Shown here: positions 45,048 through 53,960 of the stretch, piece after piece
Layout of the letters: every line of letters starts with the position of its first letter
Numbering within the stretch: the stretch's first letter is position 1
Assembly (NCBI GenBank): GCA_031414695.1
Contig: JANNWG010000029.1
Span: 1 to 64,000, forward strand
Reading direction: 5' to 3'
Length of the DNA stretch: 64,000 nucleotides
DNA from: UKL13-2 sp031414695
Lineage (GTDB): Bacteria; Pseudomonadota; Gammaproteobacteria; Burkholderiales; Usitatibacteraceae
Translations under genes and position numbers: made by a program
Notes under the pieces: generated by a model
Told to the model about the DNA's origin: nothing
The model's database searches: none
Seen by the model: the letters and a program-made list of their open reading frames with translations, nothing else

Positions 45048-45695
45048 ATGCTTAATGCCATTCCCTTATTTCATAATTTCAGCGAAATGCAGCTACAAAG
45101 TGTGGGCGCGCATTTAGCGTTACGTGTGTTTGAAAAAGGCGCGTTAATTCTAAGCGAAGGCGAACGTGGCGACGCGATGTACGTGGTGGTGTCGGGCCAA
45201 GTCAAAGTGTTTTCAATTGATACCGAAGATGGCTCGCGTGAAGTGATTCTCAAAATACTAGGCGCTGGTGAATTTTTTGGCGAGTTGCCTATGTTTGATC
45301 ACGAGCCCCGCAGTGCCAGTGTTGCTGCCTTAGAGCGTTGTCATTTGCAGGTGTTGTCTTACCGTGCATTTCAGCGTGCGATAGAGTCTTCGCCCGAGAT
45401 TGCCCACAAAGTACTCGAAACCCTTGCGCGGCGGTTGCGCGCCGCAGACCGTAAGATTGGCGACCTTGCATTGCTCGGCATTTCAGGGCGTATTTCGCGG
45501 GTGTTGTTGGAGCTGGCAATTATGTCGAATGGTCAGCGCGTGGTTGGTGCGCCGTTCACGCAAAGGGATTTAGCCAACATGATTGGCGCATCGCGCGAAA
45601 TGGTCAATCGCACCTTAAAAGATTTTGAAGATAACGGCTATATCGCGATACAACGAAAATCTATTACTTTGTTGAGAGATGAGATGCCAGCGTAG
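45048..45695 (+). CDS. Crp/Fnr-family transcriptional regulator
   Basis: A 215-residue regulator with an N-terminal cyclic-nucleotide-binding fold (GERGDAMYVVVSGQVKVFS, GEFFGELPMFDHEPRSASV) and a C-terminal winged helix (FTQRDLANMIGASREMVNRT). The N-terminal cysteines of Fnr are absent, so oxygen sensing by an iron-sulfur cluster is unlikely; the GE-L-P-R-S-A pocket allows cNMP binding but does not prove it. Stands alone, followed by a terminator. Confidence 0.93.
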   Translation: MLNAIPLFHNFSEMQLQSVGAHLALRVFEKGALILSEGERGDAMYVVVSGQVKVFSIDTEDGSREVILKILGAGEFFGELPMFDHEPRSASVAALERCHLQVLSYRAFQRAIESSPEIAHKVLETLARRLRAADRKIGDLALLGISGRISRVLLELAIMSNGQRVVGAPFTQRDLANMIGASREMVNRTLKDFEDNGYIAIQRKSITLLRDEMPA

Positions 45696-45725
45696 CGGTC
45701 TCGTTACGCAGAATTAGGAAGCAAT

Positions 45726-45757
45726 AAAAAACCCGCCAATTTAGTGACGGGTTTTTT
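45726..45757 (+). terminator. Rho-independent terminator
   Basis: AAAAAACCCG and CGGGTTTTTT pair around a 12-base loop region. It can work in both directions and serves the Crp-like gene and perhaps the convergent redoxin gene. Confidence 0.82.
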
Positions 45758-45867
45758 AAGATCTAACGCTTTATTCAAACGATAAACTTCAATTCGCATA
45801 CGCGCATTAGCAGGTGTGACAATTTTCTAAAAAGAAATTCAAATAAACAAATTCCCTAAGAAAATTA

Positions 45868-46467
45868 TCACTTGTACTTAACGCTGCAACCATATGGCTG
45901 GGTCGAGGCAACAGTAATTGGCTTACCGGCTTTTGATTCTTCTAATGCCGCAACGACAAAATTTTTCGCGGTTTTAATTTCATCTTGCTTGGTGCCGCGC
46001 TTGTCGTCAATTGCACCTGCATAAACCAACATACCTGCTGGGTTGATTACATACATATGCGGCGTGGTTTTGGCCGCGTAGGTTTGGCCGACTTTACCGT
46101 CTGCGTCTGTCATGTAGTTATCAGGTGCAGCTTTTTTATCCGCAATGTAGCTTTTTAGCTTTTCATTTGTCATGAAATCTTGATGGCTTGTGTTGGTGGA
46201 GTTAATTGATAACCAAACAGTGTCTTTCGCATCATACTTGCCTTGCAAGCTTTGCATATTGCTTGAATCATAGTGCTTCACCACAAACGGGCAGGCGGGG
46301 TTATGCCATTCGAGCACGACATGCTTACCTTTGTAGTCAGTCAATTTAACGGCTTTACCATTAACATCTGTTAAGGTGAAATCAGGTGCGGGTTTGCCAA
46401 CAGTAGCGGCAAATGCGCTGCATGCAAAAAGGGTTGATGTAACAGCGGCAAATAACATTTTTTTCAT
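45868..46467 (-). CDS. Secreted thioredoxin-fold redoxin (AhpC/TSA-like)
   Basis: A 199-residue protein with a signal peptide (MKKMLFAAVTSTLFACSAFA) and a redoxin domain (GKPAPDFTLTDVNGKAVKL). The active region reads EWHNPACPFVVKHY, with one cysteine where thioredoxins have CxxC; a further cysteine lies near the C-terminus (YGCSVKYK). It may be a periplasmic peroxidase-like or thiol protein. GGAG precedes the start. Monocistronic. Confidence 0.88.
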   Translation of the reverse strand: MKKMLFAAVTSTLFACSAFAATVGKPAPDFTLTDVNGKAVKLTDYKGKHVVLEWHNPACPFVVKHYDSSNMQSLQGKYDAKDTVWLSINSTNTSHQDFMTNEKLKSYIADKKAAPDNYMTDADGKVGQTYAAKTTPHMYVINPAGMLVYAGAIDDKRGTKQDEIKTAKNFVVAALEESKAGKPITVASTQPYGCSVKYK

Positions 46468-46560
46468 GAAAAAACTCCAGTCCTTGAAATAAGTTGATGA
46501 TGTGGCAATAAGTTTAACGATGCTATGAGCCTGATGAAGCCTGAAAGTTTCAATTAGACA

Positions 46561-47775
46561 TTAGGCCATGCGCGCTTTTAACTCTTGATCGACCGCATCC
46601 ATGTATTGCTCAGTCGTCAAATAGGCATGGTCAGGGCTAATCAAGGTTGCCAAATCTTTGGTCATGCGACCGCTTTCCACCACATCAACACAGGCTTTTT
46701 CGAGCGTCAATGCAAAATTAACTAAGTCTGGTGTGCCGTCCATGCGGCCACGCGCTTGTAGGCCACGCGTCCATGCGTAAATGGAGGCAATCGGGTTAGT
46801 TGAGGTAGGCTTACCCTGCTGATGCATGCGGTAGTGGCGCGTCACCGTGCCGTGCGCGGCTTCTGACTCTACCGTTTTGCCGTCAGGCGACATTAAAACG
46901 GACGTCATCAAACCTAGTGAGCCGTAGCCCTGCGCGACGGTATCAGACTGCACATCGCCGTCATAATTTTTACAGGCCCACAAATAGCCGCCTGACCATT
47001 TCAAGTTAGACGCGACCATATCGTCAATCAAACGATGCTCATAGGTGATGCCAGCGTCGTCAAATTTCGACTTGAATTCGGCATCAAAAATTTCTTGAAA
47101 TAGATTTTTGAAGCGGCCGTCATAAATTTTGAGAATGGTATTTTTAGTTGACAAATACACCGCGTAATTACGCTGCAAGCCGTAGTTAAAACAAGCGCGT
47201 GCAAAACCAGCAATCGACTCATCAAGGTTATACATCGAGAGTGAAATACCTGCACCTGGCGCATTGAAGACTTCTTTTTCAATTGGGGCTCCACCGTCGG
47301 CCGGTGTGAATTTCACCGTCAATTTGCCTGCACCTGGAAATTGAAAATCAGTTGCGCGGTATTGATCACCAAAGCCATGACGCGCTACCACCACCGGCTT
47401 ATCCCAATGCGAAACTAAGCGCGGCACATTCTTACAAATAATCGGCTCACGGAAAATCGTGCCATCCAAAATATTGCGGATAGTGCCGTTAGGCGATTTC
47501 CACATTTGCTTTAACTTAAACTCCGCCACCCGCGCTTCATCAGGCGTGATGGTCGCGCACTTCACCGCAACGCCATGTTCGAGTGTCGCATGCGCGGACT
47601 CCACCGTGACTTTATCGTCAGTTGCATCACGATGCTCCATGCCCAAATCGTAGTACTTCAAGTCAATATCTAAGTACGGTAGGATCAATTTTTCACGAAT
47701 ACGTTGCCAGATGATGCGCGTCATCTCATCGCCATCCATTTCAACAACGGGGTTTTTGACTTTAATTTTTGACAT
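46561..47775 (-). CDS. icd: NADP-dependent isocitrate dehydrogenase (eukaryote-type subfamily)
   Basis: A 404-residue enzyme beginning MSKIKVKNPVVEMDGDEMTR, the N-terminus of the dimeric eukaryote-like NADP-IDH, not the E. coli type. Substrate and metal residues are in SPNGTIRNILDGTIFREPI, and the cofactor region is EAAHGTVTRHYRMHQQGKPT. It oxidises isocitrate to 2-oxoglutarate. AGGAA precedes the start. Monocistronic. Confidence 0.96.
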   Translation of the reverse strand: MSKIKVKNPVVEMDGDEMTRIIWQRIREKLILPYLDIDLKYYDLGMEHRDATDDKVTVESAHATLEHGVAVKCATITPDEARVAEFKLKQMWKSPNGTIRNILDGTIFREPIICKNVPRLVSHWDKPVVVARHGFGDQYRATDFQFPGAGKLTVKFTPADGGAPIEKEVFNAPGAGISLSMYNLDESIAGFARACFNYGLQRNYAVYLSTKNTILKIYDGRFKNLFQEIFDAEFKSKFDDAGITYEHRLIDDMVASNLKWSGGYLWACKNYDGDVQSDTVAQGYGSLGLMTSVLMSPDGKTVESEAAHGTVTRHYRMHQQGKPTSTNPIASIYAWTRGLQARGRMDGTPDLVNFALTLEKACVDVVESGRMTKDLATLISPDHAYLTTEQYMDAVDQELKARMA

Positions 47776-47880
47776 GGGGAAATTCCTGCGAAGAGTTAAG
47801 TGTTAGATGAAGTTACAAAAAAATCAGGAGTGAATTATAGCAAAGCACGCCATTGGTCGTGATGATAATTAATAGTAAAA

Positions 47881-47945
47881 GTCGTTTATTGGCGGGCAGT
47901 TTGAGCAATTTTTGCTTTAAAACGTCCGCCATTGCTAGTGTTTTT
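47881..47945. repeat. REP-like palindromic repeat, copy E
   Basis: TTTATTGGCGGGCAGTTTGA pairs across the element with CGTCCGCCATTGCTAGTGTT, giving a bulged hairpin. It is the most complete copy of the family, situated between the ClpX-like gene and icd. Confidence 0.65.
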
Positions 47946-47963
47946 AATTATAAATAGTTATTA

Positions 47964-48980
47964 TCACGCCAACTGATATACCGCATCTTCAAATAGCGAA
48001 TTGATATTCACTTCTTTAATATCGGATCGATCTGGCAGGACGTACATAACAGGCGCAATCATTTCTTCAAAGATGCCGCGCAAACTGCGCGCACCGACTT
48101 TGTATTCAACAGCGAGCGAGGCAATCTCATTGAAGACGCGCGGCGCAATATTGAGGGTGACACCTTCGCGTTTGACGATTTCGCGAAATTGATTGTAGAG
48201 CGAGTTAGTCGGCTCGGTCATGATGCGTACCAGCATCTCGCGGCTTAGCGGCTCCAGGCTCGCCACCACGGGTAGTCGACCCGTGAATTCAGGTATTAGG
48301 CCGTAGGCGATTAAGTCAGTTGGTTTGATGCGCGAATTTAGCCTATCTAAAATTAATTGATTATTCGCATCTGTGAGCGAAATAAATCCATAGGCTTTGC
48401 TATTGGCGATGACGTTTTCAAGGCCGACAAATGCGCCACCACAAATAAATAAAATATTGGCCGTATCAATGGTGGTGTCATGGCCGATTTTGACCAGTGA
48501 GCCTTCCATAATTTTAAGTAGAGCGTGCTGCACATTTTCGCCAGAAGTGGCACGGGCTTCAGCACCCACTGATTTGAGTTTGTCGATTTCATCAATAAAC
48601 ACAATACCGCGCGAGGCTTTGGCGATATCGCCGCCTGCTTTATTGACTAGCCTGAGCAATATCGCTTCAATATCTTCGTTGACAAATTTTGTTTGCGCCA
48701 GAGAAGTGGCATCCGCAGTCACAAATGGCACTTGTATGGCGCGTGAAAGTGTTTCACACAACAATGTTTTACCTGTGCCAGTCGGACCAACTAGCAGGAC
48801 GTTGCTCTTGCCCATGTTAAGCGCATCTTGATGGGCGATGGCGAGTTTTTTGTAGTGTGCATAGACCACGACGGCAAGCGTGCGCTTCGCATTTTCTTGA
48901 CCAATAACATGCTGATTTAAGTAGCGCACGATCGCTGACGGCGTGAGCTTGGTTTTTGCCGTCATTTGAATATCAGTCAT
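47964..48980 (-). CDS. ClpX-like AAA+ ATPase lacking the zinc-binding domain
   Basis: From the ATG at 48980 (GGAG upstream) this is a 338-residue AAA+ protein very like the ATPase part of ClpX: Walker A GPTGTGKT (65-72), Walker B VFIDE (127-131), NVQHALLKIMEG, ILFICGGAFVGLENVI, LIPEFTGRLPVV and sensor 2 GARSLRG. The N-terminal C4 zinc domain that recruits substrates and adaptors is missing. Compared with remembered E. coli ClpX, the pore loop GYVG reads KFVN (98-101), the RKH loop is deleted and the ClpP-binding IGF tripeptide region reads YGF. An in-frame ATG at 49076 overlaps the upstream gene. It follows the cyclophilin gene by 16 bp. A specialised unfoldase paralogue is likely; whether it still docks on ClpP is open. 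Confidence 0.88.
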   Translation of the reverse strand: MTDIQMTAKTKLTPSAIVRYLNQHVIGQENAKRTLAVVVYAHYKKLAIAHQDALNMGKSNVLLVGPTGTGKTLLCETLSRAIQVPFVTADATSLAQTKFVNEDIEAILLRLVNKAGGDIAKASRGIVFIDEIDKLKSVGAEARATSGENVQHALLKIMEGSLVKIGHDTTIDTANILFICGGAFVGLENVIANSKAYGFISLTDANNQLILDRLNSRIKPTDLIAYGLIPEFTGRLPVVASLEPLSREMLVRIMTEPTNSLYNQFREIVKREGVTLNIAPRVFNEIASLAVEYKVGARSLRGIFEEMIAPVMYVLPDRSDIKEVNINSLFEDAVYQLA

Positions 48981-48996
48981 TTTCCACGCTCCATTG

Positions 48997-50388
48997 TTAA
49001 AACGGTTGACGCGAAATGCTGCGGCTGCTCTCAACACCGTTAATGTTGTAACGCATTTCTGCTGATGCAGGACCAACGAAACTAAACGTTACCGTACCAA
49101 CCCTAGTCGCGAGTCTACTTTGCCCTGCCCATGCGCCCGTAATAGGCGAGCCGCCCGTCACCTGAAATAAATCGCTAGAGCAACTCGCTTCTACAACGGC
49201 ACAATTAGGCGCCACATACCAAAATGGTTTGCCCGTTGCGTCATAGGTAAACCACGTCGCAAATAGCGTTGATGACTGCTGTGTTAGCGCAATCCCCCAA
49301 CCAGACTCGGACTCACCTGCCCACCATAAATCGGTGTAGTTGATAACGGGTGGCGTTGTGCCGCTACCAATCGGCTGAATGGTGATAGTTTTGCTGCTGG
49401 TGATGTTATTGATTGTGAAATCAAAACGCGCATTGGTCGCGGTGGAGAATGTGATTGTGCCGTTGCCCACATTCGTCACTTGGCGATTTTGCCCTGCCCA
49501 CGGAATAGTCGGGCGCGTACCGCCATCAACACGAAATACAGTGCTCATACAGGTGACGGTAGTGGTGCCATTGACCAAGGTGCAGCCTGGCATCACATAC
49601 CAGACCGGTTGACCTGTTGCATCATAGGTGTAAATAGAGGTGAAGATGATATTGCGATGTTGCGTCAAACTCATGCCCCAACCAGACTCGGCTTCTCCCG
49701 CCCACCATAAGCCCTGAAATTGCGTCGGCAGCACAGGGGGAATTGCACCAACGATAGTGGCGCGCTCCACCATCACCAAGTTGGCGCGGCTTAAATTCCC
49801 AGATGTGTAATTAATAGCGGGCAAATCCGTGAATGCACCACCGGCGTTAACACGCGGCAACGCTGCGATTGCATCGGCGACAACCATCCCTGCATCGCTG
49901 ATCCTGCCAAAAACAGTGAAGCCACCATTTTGGGTATCGAGATTGGCCGCGTTGTTGGCTAAGTTAATAAACCATTCTGAGGTAGCACTATTTGGGTCAC
50001 CACCCACTTTTGCCATCGCTATCGTGCCGCGTAAGTTAGATCGTAATGGGCTAAATTCATTAACGATGGCTGCGTTTTTTGGCACCTCCACCACTGTTGA
50101 AGTGGTGTTGTTCCACGTAAACCCACCACCTTGAATCACAAAGCCCGGCACACTGCGATGAATGAATGACTCATTAAATCTGGCACTGTTGACGTAGGCC
50201 AAAAAATTCGCAACCGTTACCGGTGTAGCAGTATCGTAAAGATCGATATCAATATTGCCAAGCGTTGTTTGTAATCTAACAACCGTAGCCTGCGCTGCTA
50301 TTGGGGCGATGAGTGTGATGATAAAAACGCCAAATGCAAGCAGCAAGAGTCGTAATGTGTTGGGTGCTACGGTATTAAAAATAGACAT
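48997..50388 (-). CDS. Secreted cyclophilin-type peptidyl-prolyl isomerase with two ESGWG modules
   Basis: A 463-residue protein: signal peptide (ending AAQATVV), a cyclophilin domain (about 36-215; FIHRSVPGFVIQGGGFTW, SEWFINLANNAANLD, FTVFGRI) and two C-terminal modules of about 110 residues, each starting LWWAGEAESGWGMSLTQHRN or LWWAGESESGWGIALTQQSS and containing YDATGQPVWYV / YDATGKPFWYV. The isomerase part should fold proteins in the periplasm or outside. The ESGWG module occurs again at 60006-60899 and its function is unknown to me. First gene of a two-gene unit with the ClpX-like ATPase. Confidence 0.88.
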   Translation of the reverse strand: MSIFNTVAPNTLRLLLLAFGVFIITLIAPIAAQATVVRLQTTLGNIDIDLYDTATPVTVANFLAYVNSARFNESFIHRSVPGFVIQGGGFTWNNTTSTVVEVPKNAAIVNEFSPLRSNLRGTIAMAKVGGDPNSATSEWFINLANNAANLDTQNGGFTVFGRISDAGMVVADAIAALPRVNAGGAFTDLPAINYTSGNLSRANLVMVERATIVGAIPPVLPTQFQGLWWAGEAESGWGMSLTQHRNIIFTSIYTYDATGQPVWYVMPGCTLVNGTTTVTCMSTVFRVDGGTRPTIPWAGQNRQVTNVGNGTITFSTATNARFDFTINNITSSKTITIQPIGSGTTPPVINYTDLWWAGESESGWGIALTQQSSTLFATWFTYDATGKPFWYVAPNCAVVEASCSSDLFQVTGGSPITGAWAGQSRLATRVGTVTFSFVGPASAEMRYNINGVESSRSISRQPF

Positions 50389-50431
50389 AATTTTTTCGTA
50401 AAAGTAATGCGATGGCTAGAGGGCAATATGC

Positions 50432-50447
50432 AGCCCATTCTTGGGCT
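50432..50447. other. Short perfect hairpin in the divergent intergenic region
   Basis: AGCCCA-TTCT-TGGGCT lies between the cyclophilin gene and the next forward gene. It could be an operator or part of an untranslated leader; nothing else supports a role. Confidence 0.25.
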
Positions 50448-50494
50448 ACATTTTCACGTATGATTCGCAGACCCTCATTATTAAGGAAATCATA

Positions 50495-51010
50495 ATGCGT
50501 CAATGGCTAAAAATACGAAAAGGCATAAATTTTTCTGCAATTATCATGCTCAATGTAATTTGGTTTTCGCCGATTGTGCGCGCCAATGTTGATGCGGTGA
50601 CAAATTGTCGGGGAATTGTGAATGCGGCGGAACGATTGGCCTGTTATGACGCGATATCGATTGGCAATAAACTAGTCACGCCAAGCGCGCCGAATGTGGC
50701 ACCTAAGCAAACGGCACAAACTGTTACAGCACCACGTGCCAACCCCGCCGCTGATTTTGGTCTAATAGCGCCCGTGCCCGCCGCCAATACAGACAAAATT
50801 GAAAGTAGTATCGTTGGTCGTTTTAGTGGATGGCAAACGAATAGCCGCATAACGCTCGCTAACGGTCAGGTTTGGCAAGTTACGGATGACAGTCGTGGCG
50901 TTTGCGAATGCGACAACCCAAAGGTGGTCGTCTCACGGGCGAGCTTTGGTACATTTTTCTTAGAAATTGAAGGCAAAGGCAATGCGCCGAGAGTAAAACG
51001 CATTAAGTAA
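50495..51010 (+). CDS. Hypothetical secreted protein
   Basis: A 171-residue protein with a signal peptide (ending SPIVRANVD), then a CRGIVNAAERLACYDAIS segment. Short 'C...RLACYD' segments are frequent at the N-terminus of periplasmic proteins of proteobacteria. The C-terminal part (GRFSGWQTNSRITLANGQVW, SFGTFFLEIEGKGNAPRVKR) looks like a small beta domain. The ATG at 50495 has AAGGAA upstream and is preferred over 50441. No function is claimed. Confidence 0.75.
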   Translation: MRQWLKIRKGINFSAIIMLNVIWFSPIVRANVDAVTNCRGIVNAAERLACYDAISIGNKLVTPSAPNVAPKQTAQTVTAPRANPAADFGLIAPVPAANTDKIESSIVGRFSGWQTNSRITLANGQVWQVTDDSRGVCECDNPKVVVSRASFGTFFLEIEGKGNAPRVKRIK

Positions 51011-51026
51011 TTTTTTTGTAAACTTG

Positions 51027-51085
51027 TTTATTAACGAGCGCTTTCAGCCACTATTGCCTCAAATAAGCCGCCAATAATAGACCTT
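51027..51085. repeat. REP-like palindromic repeat, copy F (reverse orientation)
   Basis: GCGCTTTCAGCCACTATTGC and AAGCCGCCAATAATAG resemble the complementary half of the family. Located between two forward genes. Confidence 0.45.
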
Positions 51086-51133
51086 CACTATTTTTCGAAA
51101 CATCAATCAACGTATTTTTTATAACGGCTTACT

Positions 51134-52072
51134 ATGGCAACTGACGATTTTGATTTCACCCAGCCGGCAGCGCCATTGGGTGCTGTAGTTGCCGCTGCTG
51201 CACCGTTTAAACCTGCCAGTAGTAAGTATTATGACGATGCGGTCGCGGAGCGTTTCTTTCAGAGCGCGGGCAAAGTAGAAAAATTTCCTGCTGGCACGAC
51301 CTTATTTAATGAGGGCGATAAATCCGGCAAGCAAGGTTTATTTGGTAAGCGGGTAATACACCGTATGTATTTGTTGCGTTCTGGCGAAGTTGCGCTAACG
51401 GTTGGCGATAAACCGCTAGATACTATTAAGGCCAATGAAATCGTAGGCGAAATGGCGGTCATTAGTGAGATTCCTGGTTTCACCACGGCTAGTGCGCGCA
51501 GCGCGACCGCGCTTGCAAAAACAGATTGCGAAGTCTACTCGCTCGACGGGATGGAAACACAGGCGGGCTTAACCAAGACGCCAGAATTTGCGCTGATGTT
51601 GATGAGCGTGATGTTTGATCGCATGCGATTTTTGGCCGCACGACTTGCCATGCGGCGGGTGTCAAAAAAAGTAGAAATTTCAGAAGCAATGTCGACCTTC
51701 ACACCCGACATGCTGACCATGCTTGAAGACAAGCTTGATCGTGCCACGGTGCTACGTTACGACGCGAATAAGCCCATCATGAAAGAGGGCGATACGGGCA
51801 TGAACATGTACGTGATATTGCGTGGCGAGGTTGCCATATCTATTAAAGGCACTATTATTGAATACGCTGGTGTGGGCGCCTCAATCGGTGAAATGGCGTT
51901 AGTGGATCAATCGCCGCGTGCCGCTACCGCCACAGCGAAAACGGATTGCAAATTACTTGCCATTAACCGTGCCGCACTTATTACGTTAGTGAAAGCTGAG
52001 CCGCACATTGGTATGGCGCTAATGCGCTCTATGGCAGAACGCTTGCGGCATATGAACACGCTGTTTATATAA
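51134..52072 (+). CDS. Protein with two cyclic-nucleotide-binding domains
   Basis: A 312-residue cytoplasmic protein with two cNMP-binding folds. The first (about 40-150; FPAGTTLFNEGDKSG, LLRSGEVALTVG, EIVGEMAVISEIPGFTTASA) has an insert and lacks the usual arginine pocket; the second (about 195-300; KEGDTGMNMYVILRGEVAIS, GEMALVDQSPRAATATA) has the complete phosphate-binding motif GEMAL...PRAATA. There is no DNA-binding or enzyme domain, so it may act as a cNMP-dependent binding partner. Monocistronic. Confidence 0.88.
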   Translation: MATDDFDFTQPAAPLGAVVAAAAPFKPASSKYYDDAVAERFFQSAGKVEKFPAGTTLFNEGDKSGKQGLFGKRVIHRMYLLRSGEVALTVGDKPLDTIKANEIVGEMAVISEIPGFTTASARSATALAKTDCEVYSLDGMETQAGLTKTPEFALMLMSVMFDRMRFLAARLAMRRVSKKVEISEAMSTFTPDMLTMLEDKLDRATVLRYDANKPIMKEGDTGMNMYVILRGEVAISIKGTIIEYAGVGASIGEMALVDQSPRAATATAKTDCKLLAINRAALITLVKAEPHIGMALMRSMAERLRHMNTLFI

Positions 52073-52107
52073 CCGCGCGCGTTGCAGTAAGTGTTGAAAA
52101 TACGCAT

Positions 52108-52230
52108 AAAAAAACCAACCCCGAAGGGTTGGCTGAAAGTACCAACACCCTTACGGGCATTAGTCACGCACTCACTGCCTCTACTTTAGCGTGACGTTAA
52201 GTGAGCAAAACCTACCTGTAAGGGTTGGAA
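52108..52230 (-). ncRNA. Candidate structured small RNA (reverse strand)
   Basis: Read on the reverse strand, this gap contains nested stems: outer arms CCAACCCTTAC (52218-52228) and GTAAGGGTGTTGG (52142-52154), inner arms GTCACGC (52189-52195) and GCGTGAC (52163-52169), then a terminator hairpin CCAACCC-TTCG-GGGTTGG followed by seven T (52132-52108). No reading frame uses it. A small RNA of about 120 nt is the simplest explanation; I found no clear promoter, and a structured leader of the amidase on the other strand is an alternative. Confidence 0.45.
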
Positions 52231-52256
52231 AACACGTTAACAAACTAGCAAATTAA

Positions 52257-53612
52257 ATGAAGCCACTACCCACATTACTATCCATCGCCGATGCACTGAA
52301 GCAAGGTCACACCACATCGCGTGCGCTGACTGAAGCCTGTCTCGCGCGCATTGATGACGAGGCTGGCGAAGGCAAGCGTGCTTTTATTAAGGTGTATGCG
52401 GACGCCGCACTTAAGGCGGCTATACAGTCTGATAAAGCGCGTGAGGCAGGGCACATTGGCAGCCTACTTGCGGGCATTCCTATCTCCATCAAAGATTTAT
52501 TCGATATTGCCGGGGAGCCAACGCGTGCGGGGTCAATTTTTGATTTTGCACCCGCGAGTGTTGATGCCACTGCAATTGCGCGCTTACGCGCAGCAGGCGC
52601 AGTGATTATTGGCCGCACGAATATGACCGAGTTTGCCTACGGTGCGCACGGTACAAATTGTCATTACGGCACGCCATTAAATGCGTTTGATCGCGCTACC
52701 AAACGTATTCCCGGCGGTTCTACTTCGGGAGGCGCTGTGAGCGTCACTGATGGTATGGCCGCAGCAACGGTTGGCTCTGATACGGGCGGCTCGGTGCGAA
52801 TTCCGGCGGCACTCACAGGGCTGGCAGGTTACAAACCAACGCAGGCGCACGTGCCCTTGACGGGCGCATTTCCGCTATCGCACACGCGCGACTCAATTGG
52901 CCCCTTGGGCGCGACTGCTGCGTGTTGCGTATTACTAGATGCGGCAATGGCGGGTCACGCGGTTACGTTGCCCGCACCGGCACATTTACGCGGGGTTAAT
53001 TTTGGCGTGCCGACAACTATCATGTTGGAACAATTATCGCCAGATGTAGAGCGCGATTTTGAACGCGCACTTTCTGCTTTATCCAAGGCGGGCGCAACGA
53101 TTCACGAATTTCGTTTTCATCCACTGCAAGATGAGCTTGATGGTAGTCGTGCGGCGAATTTTTCAGGTTATGAAGGCTATCAATTGCATGCCGAACGTCT
53201 CGCGACACAGCTTGAAAAATTTGATCCGTGGGTGTCAAAACGATTGTTGTTGGGTGCCAATATTAGTGACGCCGATTATCAGAAGCTCGTCATCCTGAGA
53301 CAAAAATTAATGGCCTCCGCAAATAAAATCACGGCAAAGTTTGACGCACTGCTAATCCCCACCGTCCCCATCATTGCACCAACGCTTGCAGAGCTAATGG
53401 TGAGTGAAGAGTCGTTTTATCGTATCAACACATTGCTGCTGCGAAACACCGCACCCTTCAATGCCTTTAACCGGCCTGCATGGTCACTGCCTTGTCACCG
53501 CGATGGCGATGCGCCTGTTGGTTTGATGGTAGTGGGGGAAACCGATGGGGATGAAAAACTGCAGAGGCTTGGTTTAGCAGTGGAAGCAGCGTTGCATGTT
53601 GCTCGGTCTTAA
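52257..53612 (+). CDS. Amidase-signature family hydrolase
   Basis: A 451-residue amidase with the Ser-cisSer-Lys triad: SIKDLFD (Lys), GGSTSGGA (cis-Ser) and GSDTGGSVRIPA (nucleophile). The family includes GatA, AtzF and many amide or nitrile-pathway amidases; without GatB/GatC nearby this is a stand-alone amidase with unknown substrate. Its end overlaps the convergent small gene by four bases. Confidence 0.92.
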   Translation: MKPLPTLLSIADALKQGHTTSRALTEACLARIDDEAGEGKRAFIKVYADAALKAAIQSDKAREAGHIGSLLAGIPISIKDLFDIAGEPTRAGSIFDFAPASVDATAIARLRAAGAVIIGRTNMTEFAYGAHGTNCHYGTPLNAFDRATKRIPGGSTSGGAVSVTDGMAAATVGSDTGGSVRIPAALTGLAGYKPTQAHVPLTGAFPLSHTRDSIGPLGATAACCVLLDAAMAGHAVTLPAPAHLRGVNFGVPTTIMLEQLSPDVERDFERALSALSKAGATIHEFRFHPLQDELDGSRAANFSGYEGYQLHAERLATQLEKFDPWVSKRLLLGANISDADYQKLVILRQKLMASANKITAKFDALLIPTVPIIAPTLAELMVSEESFYRINTLLLRNTAPFNAFNRPAWSLPCHRDGDAPVGLMVVGETDGDEKLQRLGLAVEAALHVARS

Positions 53613-53836
53613 AATCCGCGATTTTTCTTCTTCGTGGCGGCGTTTTCTTTGACGGCTTCTGCCATTTTTTTCTCCGCCGCGCGCTTATCCCAACCTATCC
53701 ATTTAGAGAGATATTCCCACCAAAAGGCGAGCACTGCGAAGGGAATTAAGACGTAAAACCAACTCCATTTAGCAACGGGGTCAATTTCAAGTAGTTTCAT
53801 AATCAATATAATGACGGCGACGGCGGCAAGATACAT
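53609..53836 (-). CDS. Small Trp-rich membrane protein (TIGR04438-like)
   Basis: From the ATG at 53836 this is a 75-residue protein with two hydrophobic helices (MYLAAVAVIILIMKLLEI, FYVLIPFAVLAFWWEYL), KWSWFYVL and a Lys/Glu-rich tail, matching the small Trp-rich protein family of betaproteobacteria. Longer in-frame starts upstream (to 53890) lack the conserved MYL start. Function unknown. Confidence 0.85.
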   Translation of the reverse strand: MYLAAVAVIILIMKLLEIDPVAKWSWFYVLIPFAVLAFWWEYLSKWIGWDKRAAEKKMAEAVKENAATKKKNRGF

Positions 53837-53960
53837 GGTTGTCTTTCGTAATGTGATTGCAGGCGCGTATTTGCGTAAACGTGAATGCAAGAGTCATTAT
53901 TGTATGGCAAACGTTAGGGTTTCGGGGTCGTTGTTTATTTATCCACAATAGGCTTCTTGA

